A stretch of 64,000 nt of DNA from Ciceribacter thiooxidans (lineage in GTDB: Bacteria; Pseudomonadota; Alphaproteobacteria; Rhizobiales; Rhizobiaceae): the NCBI RefSeq assembly GCF_014126615.1, contig NZ_CP059896.1, forward strand, positions 2,986,501 through 3,050,500, written 5' to 3'. Made by a program: the position numbers and the translations under genes. Below are positions 49,917-57,406 of this stretch, piece after piece. The number at the start of each line of letters is the position of its first letter. Within the stretch, counting starts at the first letter, position 1. Under the pieces are notes generated by a model. It saw nothing but the letters and a program-made list of their open reading frames with translations, did no database searches and was not told the origin of the DNA.

Positions 49917-51102
49917 TCCGTGGTTCAAGGTGCATCAGTCCTCCTTCAAGGAGGCTTTCGGCATGGTGATGTCGGCGGTCGAGACAAGGTCGAAGATCGA
50001 CATCCTGTCCCACGTTTTGCTGAGCACCGAAAACGGCGTGCTGACGCTCCGGGCGACGGACCTTGATCTGCAGATCGATACGGAATGCGAGGCATTCGAC
50101 GCCGCCGCCGATATTGCCGTTGCACTGCCCGCGGAACGTCTCCGCGCTCTTGTGGCGAGCCTGCCGGAAACCGGCGAGGTGTCGTTCGGTCAGGGTCGCT
50201 TCGCCGATCAGGTCGCCGTGTCCTGCGGCGCAACCCGCATTTCCATGCCGTGCCTGCCGGGCGCCGATTTCCCGACGATCGTGACGAGCCATGCTGATCA
50301 TTGGTTCATGGTCGACGGGCCGGAACTCGCATCGGCGATCGCCCGAACGGAATTCGGGCTCAATAACAAGGAACACCGCATCTATCTCACGGGCTTCTGC
50401 CTGCGCGACGAGGAGGTCGACGGAAAGCCGATCCTGACCGTGATCGCGACGGATGGCCTGAGCTTCGGTCGCGTCCGCTGCCGTCGCGTCGAGCAGCCGC
50501 ATATGCCCGCGATCGGTCCGAACTACCGGCATGTTATCGTGCCGAGAAAGGGTGCGGAGGCGATCCGCAAGCTGTTCGACGCGAGCCGCAAGGACTGCCG
50601 CCTGTCGGCGACGGACGCGACGCTGACGGCGGCAAGCGGCGGCACCACGATCGTCACCAAGCTCGTCGACGCGGTCTATCCGATCTACGACGCCGTCATT
50701 CCTAGACTGGATGGCCTCGTCGCGGAGTGCGCGACGGCCGACCTGGTCGCGAGCGTCAAGCGCGTCGGCGTCGTCGCGGACAACCGCGACACGGATGCGA
50801 TCCGCTTCATTGTCGAGCGGGATCGCATACGGCTGGAACTGGTCGGCACGAACGGCGGCATTGGAGCCGATGCCATTCCCTGCCAGTCCAGCGCGGAAAC
50901 CAGATTCATCGTCGGCATGAACGGCCATCAGCTGATCCGCCTTCTCGACAGCGTCTCGACGGATCGCGTCCGCATGCATCTGACGGACGGCGCGACCGGC
51001 GTCGTGTTCATCCCAGACGGCAAGGAAGACGAAACATACGTGCTCGCGCCGATGCGCTGGCGCAATGCGCCGGGAATGGATGCGGAAGATGCAGCCGCGT
51101 GA
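49909..51102 (+). CDS. Phage sliding clamp 2 (DNA polymerase III beta-like)
   Basis: This 397-residue protein is a second beta-clamp: MADPWFKVHQSSFKEAFGMV, LRATDLDLQIDTECEAFDAA (domain 1), IYLTGFCLRDEEV and VIATDGLSFGRVRCR (domain 2, ATDG), LVDAVYPIYDAVIPRL, and a C-terminal YVLAPMRW (PMR end) plus a 13-residue tail. It is only distantly similar to clamp 1. It is under the CI-controlled rightward promoter rather than in the replication operon. GGAGG lies ten bases before the ATG. Confidence 0.9.
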   Translation: MADPWFKVHQSSFKEAFGMVMSAVETRSKIDILSHVLLSTENGVLTLRATDLDLQIDTECEAFDAAADIAVALPAERLRALVASLPETGEVSFGQGRFADQVAVSCGATRISMPCLPGADFPTIVTSHADHWFMVDGPELASAIARTEFGLNNKEHRIYLTGFCLRDEEVDGKPILTVIATDGLSFGRVRCRRVEQPHMPAIGPNYRHVIVPRKGAEAIRKLFDASRKDCRLSATDATLTAASGGTTIVTKLVDAVYPIYDAVIPRLDGLVAECATADLVASVKRVGVVADNRDTDAIRFIVERDRIRLELVGTNGGIGADAIPCQSSAETRFIVGMNGHQLIRLLDSVSTDRVRMHLTDGATGVVFIPDGKEDETYVLAPMRWRNAPGMDAEDAAA

Positions 51103-51133
51103 ACAAGGGCGCCACACTTACCGCGAGGCGGCC

Positions 51134-51376
51134 ATGCTTAACATCGCCATCACCCTTCAGCCGGCGCTTGCCGAGACGCTACAGCGGGCCGCGCACCGCC
51201 ACGGCATCAACCGTTGCCAGGTCATCCGTGAGGCGCTGCAGCTCTGGCTCCAGCTCGACGGCGTCATGACTGAGGGCAAGCGCTTCCTCGTCGCCGGCGA
51301 CGGCGAGGAAAAGGAAATCCTGCTCGTCGGCCTCACCCCCGCAATACGCCCCGGACGTCAGGAGAAACGGACATGA
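51134..51376 (+). CDS. Ribbon-helix-helix protein 2
   Basis: The 80-residue protein starts MLNIAITLQPALAETLQRAA and has INRCQVIREALQLWLQL, the RHH pattern again. It follows clamp 2 by 31 bases and overlaps the next gene by ATGA. Likely a regulator. Confidence 0.7.
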   Translation: MLNIAITLQPALAETLQRAAHRHGINRCQVIREALQLWLQLDGVMTEGKRFLVAGDGEEKEILLVGLTPAIRPGRQEKRT

Positions 51377-52242
51377 CGAGAACCGACGAACATGAATTGC
51401 GGCCGATCTACGCCGATGGCGGCATAGGGAAACGCCTCATGGATGCAATGGAGCGGAGTCTCGAAGACTACGTCTATTCGCCGGATGAAGCGGATGACCA
51501 CGAACCGACCGAGTGGGAAAGAACGTTGATGCAGGATTTCCTGTATGGCGCCTTCAACGAGGAGGTTTCGGCGATCCTGCAGGAAGCTGCTCGCTCCGCG
51601 ATGGAGCACAAGCCGGACTTTTCCGCCGCCGACCTGCTGCAATCGGCCCTGCGTGATCAATCCATCGCCAATCTCTCCGGGATCGACGAATCCATGGACA
51701 TCATGCGCCATGTCGTCGAGTGGCTCCGGAAGGCCGTCGACAGTCAGCAGAGCCACGCCGCCCATGCCGTCAAGACCGAAAGCCCGTGGCAGTGGTGGGC
51801 AGGCAAAGACGAGGAATGGTGCACCGTCGGCCCGGAGGATACCCGCAAGGCCATCATTCAGGCAGCGACGGGCGATGAACTCGGAGAATGCCAGGATGAC
51901 GGCGGCGCATGGCATCTCTCGTTCCATATCGTCGAGGCCCGTCAGGATCCGCTGCGGCTCGCCGACTGGATCGAGACCTATAAGCTGCTCGAACGCGCGG
52001 AGGAAAACTTCGCCGATGGCGACCGCAGGGCCGACGAACACGACGACGGCCCGTGGTTCGAATGCTCGCCGGAGCAGGAGAAGGACCTCGCCGAGCGCAT
52101 AAAGCGCGCCTGCGACGAATGGCAGGCCGCCCACGGCCTCGTCTTCACCTGCTCGACCTTCAGCCATACCCGCAACAGCGAGCACATCACCGTCGACCAC
52201 CCGGCAAATGCCAAAGCGGCGGAGGGCTCTGACAATGGCTGA
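51373..52242 (+). CDS. Hypothetical phage protein
   Basis: This 289-residue acidic protein (YADGGIGKRLMDAMERSLED, SPWQWWAGKDEEWCTVGPED, CDEWQAAHGLVFTCSTFSHT) is conserved-looking with many Trp and acidic residues. It has no TM segment. No family recognised. It overlaps both neighbours. Confidence 0.7.
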   Translation: MTRTDEHELRPIYADGGIGKRLMDAMERSLEDYVYSPDEADDHEPTEWERTLMQDFLYGAFNEEVSAILQEAARSAMEHKPDFSAADLLQSALRDQSIANLSGIDESMDIMRHVVEWLRKAVDSQQSHAAHAVKTESPWQWWAGKDEEWCTVGPEDTRKAIIQAATGDELGECQDDGGAWHLSFHIVEARQDPLRLADWIETYKLLERAEENFADGDRRADEHDDGPWFECSPEQEKDLAERIKRACDEWQAAHGLVFTCSTFSHTRNSEHITVDHPANAKAAEGSDNG

Positions 52243-53185
52243 TCTTCTGCCCTGCCCGTTCTGCGGCGGTGAAGCTGAGCAAGATTTCCAGCAGGCGTAC
52301 CGCGCCATGCAGACCGGTCGCATCGATCATGGCGCTGCGGTCTACTGCACAGGGTGCAACGCCAACATGATCATGTGCCGTGGCGATCATCCGGAGCTTT
52401 CCGACGATGAACGCATGACGGTCATGGTCGAAGACTGGAACCGCCGCACGCCAACCCTACAAACGCATAAGCCGTCGCCGGGAAATCAGACCATAGCCGG
52501 AGAGACGGACAGGGGGGAGCGTTGCGAACTCCCCCCGCCCCAATCGAATGTGGAGGGGATACACCTGACGCTCACCAGAGCGCTAGGCATGTACGGCGCA
52601 GCATACGATCCTCCTGGGCCTCATCGCGCCTACACTTACGAACATCAACCGGGCAATGGTGTGGCGTGGAATCTTGGCTGTGCTGTCTCAGCTTTGAAGC
52701 AGCACTACTCGGGTGATGCGATCGATGTCGGCCTGTACCTGCTGAAAGAGATGCAAGCGCGCGGTCTTGGTGTTTTTGAAGTCGAGCCAAAGGCTGTCGA
52801 GGCAGAACCATCCACCCAATCGAATGCGCGGGGAACCATCACGCCCCAGATGATCCGCGACACGGCGGGCTGGGAGCAAATGGAGGACGAGCTTCGGGAG
52901 ACACTGAGGCACGCCGCCAACGCGCTGGAATCCACTGAGGCAGAACGCGCCGAGCAGTGGCGCCTGCGGCGGGAAGCAGAAGGAAGTCGAGACGCTGTCA
53001 AAGCTGCTGCAGATACACTTCGAATCGAGCGTGACAACGCACGTTCTGCACTCAAATTGGCGATCGACCATATTGAGCATATGGCCGGATGGTTTGGCGG
53101 AAAAGGAACCGGCTACTCATTCGAAAGCCTCGGCGAAGATATGCCAGGCATCAAAGCCGCTCTCACCGGTAAGGAAACCCCATGA
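52235..53185 (+). CDS. Lar-like restriction-alleviation zinc protein with long coiled-coil extension
   Basis: This 316-residue protein opens MADLLPCPFCGGEAEQDFQQ, the CPFCGG zinc knuckle of the Lar family, with a second knuckle at VYCTGCNANM and the family's WNRR end at about residue 69. Lar modulates type I restriction. The remaining 245 residues are phage specific and include a coiled coil (ETLRHAANALESTEAERAEQ). GGAGGG lies upstream. The extension is much longer than a normal Lar. Confidence 0.78.
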   Translation: MADLLPCPFCGGEAEQDFQQAYRAMQTGRIDHGAAVYCTGCNANMIMCRGDHPELSDDERMTVMVEDWNRRTPTLQTHKPSPGNQTIAGETDRGERCELPPPQSNVEGIHLTLTRALGMYGAAYDPPGPHRAYTYEHQPGNGVAWNLGCAVSALKQHYSGDAIDVGLYLLKEMQARGLGVFEVEPKAVEAEPSTQSNARGTITPQMIRDTAGWEQMEDELRETLRHAANALESTEAERAEQWRLRREAEGSRDAVKAAADTLRIERDNARSALKLAIDHIEHMAGWFGGKGTGYSFESLGEDMPGIKAALTGKETP

Positions 53186-53712
53186 CCCTCGACGAGGCGC
53201 GCGCGATCTACAAGCGGGCCGAGGTGACGGCCGGGCTCGCCTCGGAAGAATGGGTGCGGCTGTACGATGCCGCGGTCGGCCGTCCGCAGGTCGGCGCCCG
53301 CGATGCCATGACCGGCGAGGTGCAGGTGCTGGCGACGGTAGAGCGTGGATGCGCCTATGACGACGAGGAGCTGCTGTTCAACGCGCCCCTCTTCCTCCGC
53401 GCCGTCCTGATGGTTGCGCAGGAGGCGTTCGAGGTCATACGCCGCCAGAAGCGAGAGATCGAGACGCTGCAGGCGAAGAAGGAAAAGGCGAGCCTCGCCC
53501 AGCAATGCGCCATCGCCTGCGGCGACGCGGCCTTCCTGCGTTGGCTCTTCGAGGTCCACGGCGTCGAGACGACCGACCGCATCCGCGTCGCGACCCGCGT
53601 GCGCACCATGCTCGCCGTCCAGTCGCGCGCCGAACTCGACACGGACCCGCAAGCCGCCGCCCGCTGGCGGAAGATGTATGGCGACTTCAAGCAATGGATG
53701 AAGGGCCGATGA
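53182..53712 (+). CDS. Hypothetical helical phage protein
   Basis: This 176-residue protein (LFLRAVLMVAQEAFEVIRRQ, then REIETLQAKKEKASLAQQCA) is mostly helical with a central coiled coil. It overlaps both neighbours by ATGA. No family recognised. Confidence 0.65.
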   Translation: MTLDEARAIYKRAEVTAGLASEEWVRLYDAAVGRPQVGARDAMTGEVQVLATVERGCAYDDEELLFNAPLFLRAVLMVAQEAFEVIRRQKREIETLQAKKEKASLAQQCAIACGDAAFLRWLFEVHGVETTDRIRVATRVRTMLAVQSRAELDTDPQAAARWRKMYGDFKQWMKGR

Positions 53713-53927
53713 GCAGGGGAGCCTTCCGTCAGGCCGATATGGAGCGCATAATCCGCGCCGCCAGGAACCAGGGCGCCGCCGTGCAGATCGATATCCGCTC
53801 CCTCGTGGTCACACTCATCCCCTCGGCAAGGAGAAGGGATGACGAGACGGAAGCGGAGGAGAAGGGCGGCGTGCTTCCGCCTGGCGCTCTTGCCCCAGAT
53901 GGAAAGGAAAATTGGGATGAGGACTGA
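53709..53927 (+). CDS. Small hypothetical protein before the integrase
   Basis: A 72-residue protein (MSRGAFRQADMERIIRAARN, QIDIRSLVVTLIPSARRRDD) with a basic middle and acidic end. Small basic genes before integrases can be excisionases, and it overlaps the integrase start by 11 bases, but no HTH is clear. Function unproven. Confidence 0.6.
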   Translation: MSRGAFRQADMERIIRAARNQGAAVQIDIRSLVVTLIPSARRRDDETEAEEKGGVLPPGALAPDGKENWDED

Positions 53928-55059
53928 CAGACCGGGATATCAATACCGGCGCAACAAGGACGGGACGCCCGTCCACTACTGGAATCCGAAGCGGGCGGTC
54001 AAATCCGCCCCTTCGTTTTTGTCGGCGGTCCGTCTTGCCGACGGCCTGACGGACGAGCAGATTGCCGCGGAATGCCGCCGGCTGACGGAAGAGCTGCGGT
54101 GCGATCTCGACAAACGCGACATGCCGCCCGCCTATGACGGCACGATCAAGTCGCTGATCGCATGCTACAAGGATGATCCGACCGCAACCCTGCGCAAGGT
54201 GAAGCACTCGACGCGGATCCGCGACTATGAGCCGAGCCTTCGCGTGCTCGAAAAGGCAGTCGGAGAGCGCCGCATAGACAAGCTCCGGGCCTCCGATTTC
54301 TCCAGGTGGTTCGACAACTGGCGAAAGCGGGGCCACAGGCGGGCGGCAGGCGCGATCAAGCTCCTGCGGGTCATCCTGACCTATGGCGCCGGAGAGCGGC
54401 TCGCAGGATGCGGCCAGGCGCGCGAAATCCTCGCCAACATGCGCTTCGAGCAGCCAGCCCCGCGCATGACGGCGATGAGCTACGACCAGTGCCTCGCGAT
54501 CGTGAAGATGAGCGCCGAGATGGAATGCCCGTCCGTCGGTTTCGTCGAGGCGCTCAAGTTCGAGACGGCCTTGCGACGGATCGACGTGATCGGCGAATGG
54601 GCGCCGACGCCGGAGGGCGGGCCGTTCCGCTGGCGCGGGCTGACGGCCGGCGACATCTCGAAGGAAATGATCCTGAAGGTGAGGACGAGCAAGACCGCCG
54701 CCGAGGTCGCGCGCGACCTGAAGGTGCTTCCGCTGGTGCAGGAGGCATTGAAAGCCTATCGGCTTCCGGAGATCGGGCCGGTCGTGCTGGACGAGGATAG
54801 CGGCAAGCCGTACTGGGACAATCGCTATACCGAGAAGTTCCGAAAGGTGCGCGACAAGGCGGGCGTGCCGGCCGATATATGGTCCATGGATTCCCGCGCC
54901 GGTGCGGTATCGGAAACCGTGGAAGCGACGGGATCGCTCGAAGCGGCCCGCGAACTCGCCACCCACACCACCACGAAGATGACCCGCCGCTACAGCCGCG
55001 GCGACGGCCTCGAATCAAGCCGCAAGGTCGCCGAGGCACGAACCAAGAACCGTCAGTGA
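53917..55059 (+). CDS. Tyrosine integrase
   Basis: This 380-residue site-specific recombinase has an N-terminal arm/core-binding region (about 1-190) with YRRNKDGTPVHYWNP and DFSRWFDNWRKRG. The catalytic domain shows FETALRRIDVIGEW (box I Arg), WSMDSRAGAVSETV (box II), and THTTTKMTRRYSR with the active-site Tyr. Box II lacks the usual His of HxxR (M-D-S-R). It lies 48 bases from attR and tRNA-Gly, which fits its role in integration at that site. GGAAAGGAAAATTGGG precedes the ATG. Confidence 0.92.
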   Translation: MRTDRPGYQYRRNKDGTPVHYWNPKRAVKSAPSFLSAVRLADGLTDEQIAAECRRLTEELRCDLDKRDMPPAYDGTIKSLIACYKDDPTATLRKVKHSTRIRDYEPSLRVLEKAVGERRIDKLRASDFSRWFDNWRKRGHRRAAGAIKLLRVILTYGAGERLAGCGQAREILANMRFEQPAPRMTAMSYDQCLAIVKMSAEMECPSVGFVEALKFETALRRIDVIGEWAPTPEGGPFRWRGLTAGDISKEMILKVRTSKTAAEVARDLKVLPLVQEALKAYRLPEIGPVVLDEDSGKPYWDNRYTEKFRKVRDKAGVPADIWSMDSRAGAVSETVEATGSLEAARELATHTTTKMTRRYSRGDGLESSRKVAEARTKNRQ

Positions 55060-55107
55060 CACGGAACTGACACGAGTGACACGCCGAAAATGCAAGTGCT
55101 TGAAGTT

Positions 55108-55156
55108 GCTGGAGCGGGTGAAGGGAATCGAACCCTCGTATTCAGCTTGGGAAGCT
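55108..55156. repeat. attR (49-bp direct repeat)
   Basis: Identical to 10339-10387. This copy lies within the intact tRNA-Gly gene, so the phage restores the tRNA 3' end upon integration. Confidence 0.95.
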
Positions 55157-55183
55157 GCTGCTCTACCATTGAGCTACACCCGC
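55110..55183 (-). tRNA. tRNA-Gly (CCC)
   Basis: The 74-base gene includes an encoded CCA end. The cloverleaf has acceptor GCGGGTG paired with CACCCGC, D-arm AGCTCAATGGTAGAGC, anticodon loop TTCCCAA (anticodon CCC, reads GGG), and T-arm GAGGGTTCGATTCCCTT. It is complete at the right prophage junction. Confidence 0.96.
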
Positions 55184-55332
55184 AACAGGGGCACAAATCC
55201 AACAGATCCCCCGGTCTGTCAAGTGTGAAGAGCCGGCGCGGCGACGCTTTGCAAGACACGCACCAAAGCCACCAAGTTTTTACTTTCCCGGAGCAATGTG
55301 GCGGCGACCGCCAGACATCCGGATGACTACCC

Positions 55333-56142
55333 ATGCCCTTGCTCCGTCGCCTTCTCGAATCCAACCACTTCGAAACGGCGATCACCACCCTGATCCTGCT
55401 GAATGCCGTTACTCTGGGACTCGAGACCTCGCCCGTCCTTTGGGCTCGCTACGGATCCCTGCTCTACGCGATGGATCACACGCTTCTAGCAATCTTCGTC
55501 CTGGAGATCGTGGCGAGACTCATAGTCTATCGCAGTCGCTTCTTTCACGACCCCTGGCGGGTTTTCGATCTTCTCGTGATCGCCGTCTCGATCGTGCCGG
55601 CCACGGAGACGGTCTCGATCCTGCGCGCGATGCGGGTCTTACGTCTTTTCCGGCTGATTTCCGTCGTCCCTTCCATGCGGCGGGTGGTCGGCGGGCTCTT
55701 CTCCGCGCTCCCCGGCATGGGCTCGATCTTCCTTCTGCTGGGGCTCGTCTTCTATGTCTCGTCCGTCGCCGCGACCAAGCTCTTTGCCGCGGACTTCCCC
55801 GAGCTTTTCGGCAATATCGGCAAATCCGCCTTCACGCTTTTCCAGGTCATGACGCTCGAAGGCTGGACCGGCGACGTCGTGCGACCGGTCATGACGCTTC
55901 ACCCGCTCGCCTGGGTCTTCTTCATTCCGTTCATCGTCGCGACGTCGTTCACGGTCCTCAATCTCTTCATCGGGATCATCGTCTCGTCCATGCAGGCCGA
56001 GCACGAGATTCCGAGCGCCGGAGACCAGGAAGACCTCAAGGAGAACCAGGATCTCATCCTTGCGGAGTTGAGAGAACTGCGCAGGGAAGTCGCGGCCCTG
56101 CGGCGCGCCTCAACCAGCCCGGAAATGCTTGGACAGCTTTAG
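55333..56142 (+). CDS. Voltage-gated ion channel-like protein (NaChBac-type)
   Basis: This 269-residue protein has six hydrophobic segments. S4 is visible as ILRAMRVLRLFRLISVV with regularly spaced Arg, and the pore loop as LFQVMTLEGWTGDVV, close to the T-L-E-x-W filter of bacterial sodium channels. The C-terminus ends in a coiled coil (ILAELRELRREVAALRR), typical of these tetramers. Ion choice is uncertain; the filter has G where S is usual. Its end overlaps the convergent dcd-like gene by 33 bases. Confidence 0.88.
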   Translation: MPLLRRLLESNHFETAITTLILLNAVTLGLETSPVLWARYGSLLYAMDHTLLAIFVLEIVARLIVYRSRFFHDPWRVFDLLVIAVSIVPATETVSILRAMRVLRLFRLISVVPSMRRVVGGLFSALPGMGSIFLLLGLVFYVSSVAATKLFAADFPELFGNIGKSAFTLFQVMTLEGWTGDVVRPVMTLHPLAWVFFIPFIVATSFTVLNLFIGIIVSSMQAEHEIPSAGDQEDLKENQDLILAELRELRREVAALRRASTSPEMLGQL

Positions 56143-57207
56143 CCCCTGCGCCTGGTAGCTGGAGCCGAGGCCGGTGCCGTAAATGCCTGCCGGACGCTCC
56201 TGCATGTGTTCGTAAACGAGACGTCCGATCACCTGCCCGTGTTCGAGGATGAACGGCACCTCGTGGCTGCGGACCTCGAGGACGGCGCGGCTTCCGGCGC
56301 CGCCTGCGCTGGCATGGCCGAAACCGGGGTCGAAGAAGCCTGCATAGTGCACGCGGAATTCGCCGACCAGCGGATCGTAGGGCGTCATCTCTGCTGCGAA
56401 GAGCGGAGGTACGTGGACGGCTTCCCGCGAAACGAGGATGTAGAACTCGTCCGGATCGAGGATCAGTTCGTCGCGTCCACGGCTGTAGAGCGGTTCCCAG
56501 AAATCAAGCACGTCATGGGCCGCCTTGCGGTCGACGTCGATCACGGAGGTATGGTGTTTGCCACGATAACCGATCAGGCCGTCCGGGCCACTGCCCTTGA
56601 GATCGATCGACAGCGCAATGCCACCGCCCGAGACGTTCGGCACTTCGCTTGCGACGAGCGTCTCCGCCTGGTGCAGATCGAGCAGTTCGGTGTCGCTCAG
56701 CAGGGAATGGCCGACGCGGAACCTGATCTGCGACAGGCGTGATCCACGCCGCACGATGACCGGAAACGTCCGCGGGCTGATTTCGAGATAGAGAGGTCCA
56801 CGGTAGCCGGCCGGGATCTTGTCGAACTCCTGGGCGTGATCGACCATCACGCGGGTGAAAATGTCGAGACGCCCGGTCGAACTCTTGGGATTGGCAGAGG
56901 CGGACATGTCCTGCGGCAGGTCGAGGCTTTCCATCAGCGGCACGATGTAGACGCAGCCCGTTTCCAGAACGGCCCCGTCTTCGAGATCGATCTCGTGCAA
57001 CGTCAGGCGTTCGAGCTTGTCTGCAACCTTGTGCTCGCGACCGGGCATGAAGCTCGCGCGGACACGCATCGCCCTCGAACCGAGGCGCAGGTCCAGGCTT
57101 GCCGGCTGCACCTGGTCGGCGTCGAGAGGCGCCTCGCTTTTCAGCCGGCCTTCACCGAACAGAGCGTCAATGGCGCGATCCGCCAGGATACCCGTGATCC
57201 TTGTCAT
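56110..57207 (-). CDS. dcd: 2'-deoxycytidine 5'-triphosphate deaminase (alphaproteobacterial long form)
   Basis: This 365-residue protein makes dUTP from dCTP. It is about twice the length of E. coli Dcd and carries two dUTPase-like halves, as in rhizobial homologues. Visible motifs are VQPASLDLRLGSRAMRVRAS, SANPKSSTGRLDIFTRVMVD (phosphate and active-site region), YRGPLYLEISPRTFPVIVRR and GSRLSQIRFRVG. The ATG at 57207 gives MTRITGILADRAIDALFGEG; the frame upstream runs into the metZ leader on the other strand. Confidence 0.9.
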   Translation of the reverse strand: MTRITGILADRAIDALFGEGRLKSEAPLDADQVQPASLDLRLGSRAMRVRASFMPGREHKVADKLERLTLHEIDLEDGAVLETGCVYIVPLMESLDLPQDMSASANPKSSTGRLDIFTRVMVDHAQEFDKIPAGYRGPLYLEISPRTFPVIVRRGSRLSQIRFRVGHSLLSDTELLDLHQAETLVASEVPNVSGGGIALSIDLKGSGPDGLIGYRGKHHTSVIDVDRKAAHDVLDFWEPLYSRGRDELILDPDEFYILVSREAVHVPPLFAAEMTPYDPLVGEFRVHYAGFFDPGFGHASAGGAGSRAVLEVRSHEVPFILEHGQVIGRLVYEHMQERPAGIYGTGLGSSYQAQGLKLSKHFRAG

Positions 57208-57250
57208 CTTGTCCCATCCCGTTTGGCCCGACAAAACCAAAGTCGAGGAA

Positions 57251-57279
57251 TTGACGCAAGCCCGGGATCGGCGTATGGC
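57251..57279 (+). promoter_or_regulatory. metZ promoter
   Basis: -35 TTGACG at 57251-57256, a 17-base spacer, and -10 TATGGC at 57274-57279. Transcription would begin about 57286, just before the riboswitch. Confidence 0.7.
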
Positions 57280-57287
57280 AAGCTTAT

Positions 57288-57338
57288 CCCGTGGTGATTT
57301 GGCCGGTCGGCTTGCAGCCACGTTAAACAAATGGCTAA
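57288..57338 (+). ncRNA. SAM-II riboswitch
   Basis: The sequence carries the SAM-II core: CGTGGTGATTTG, then GCCGG and GCTTGCAGCCAC, and TTAAACAAATGGCTAAAGA at the 3' side, able to form the H-type pseudoknot. SAM-II occurs almost only in alphaproteobacteria and switches off methionine genes when S-adenosylmethionine is high. A terminator follows after about 20 bases, then metZ. Confidence 0.92.
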
Positions 57339-57356
57339 AGAGACCGGGTGCTTGAA

Positions 57357-57385
57357 ACCGGTCCGAAATCGCGACCGGTTTTTTT
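57357..57385 (+). terminator. Intrinsic terminator between riboswitch and metZ
   Basis: ACCGGTC (57357-57363) pairs with GACCGGT (57373-57379), followed by a T run to 57385. It lies 22 bases before the metZ start, so SAM control is probably by termination. Confidence 0.82.
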
Positions 57386-57406
57386 GTGTTTGAAAGGCTG
57401 AGTGGC

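Larger units (their letters stand above)
10339..55156. mobile_element. Integrated prophage (HK97-type siphovirus), about 44.8 kb
   Basis: The element is bounded by 49-bp identical repeats and has a tyrosine integrase beside the right repeat. It carries a complete set of functions: CI/Cro switch, replication genes, terminase, portal, protease, HK97 capsid, tail, lysis. Late and early genes read leftward; repressor, accessory genes and integrase read rightward. The only interrupted gene seen inside is a small gene at 49714, so it looks potentially inducible. Strand asymmetry, overlapping small genes and the two att copies mark it off clearly from the flanking chromosome. Confidence 0.97.

Noticed and set aside
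49486..51102. 538-codon frame as a long clamp protein
   Set aside because: Its N-terminal part is the antisense-free but out-of-frame reading of the VVA0879-like gene plus the shifted small gene; the clamp begins at 49909.
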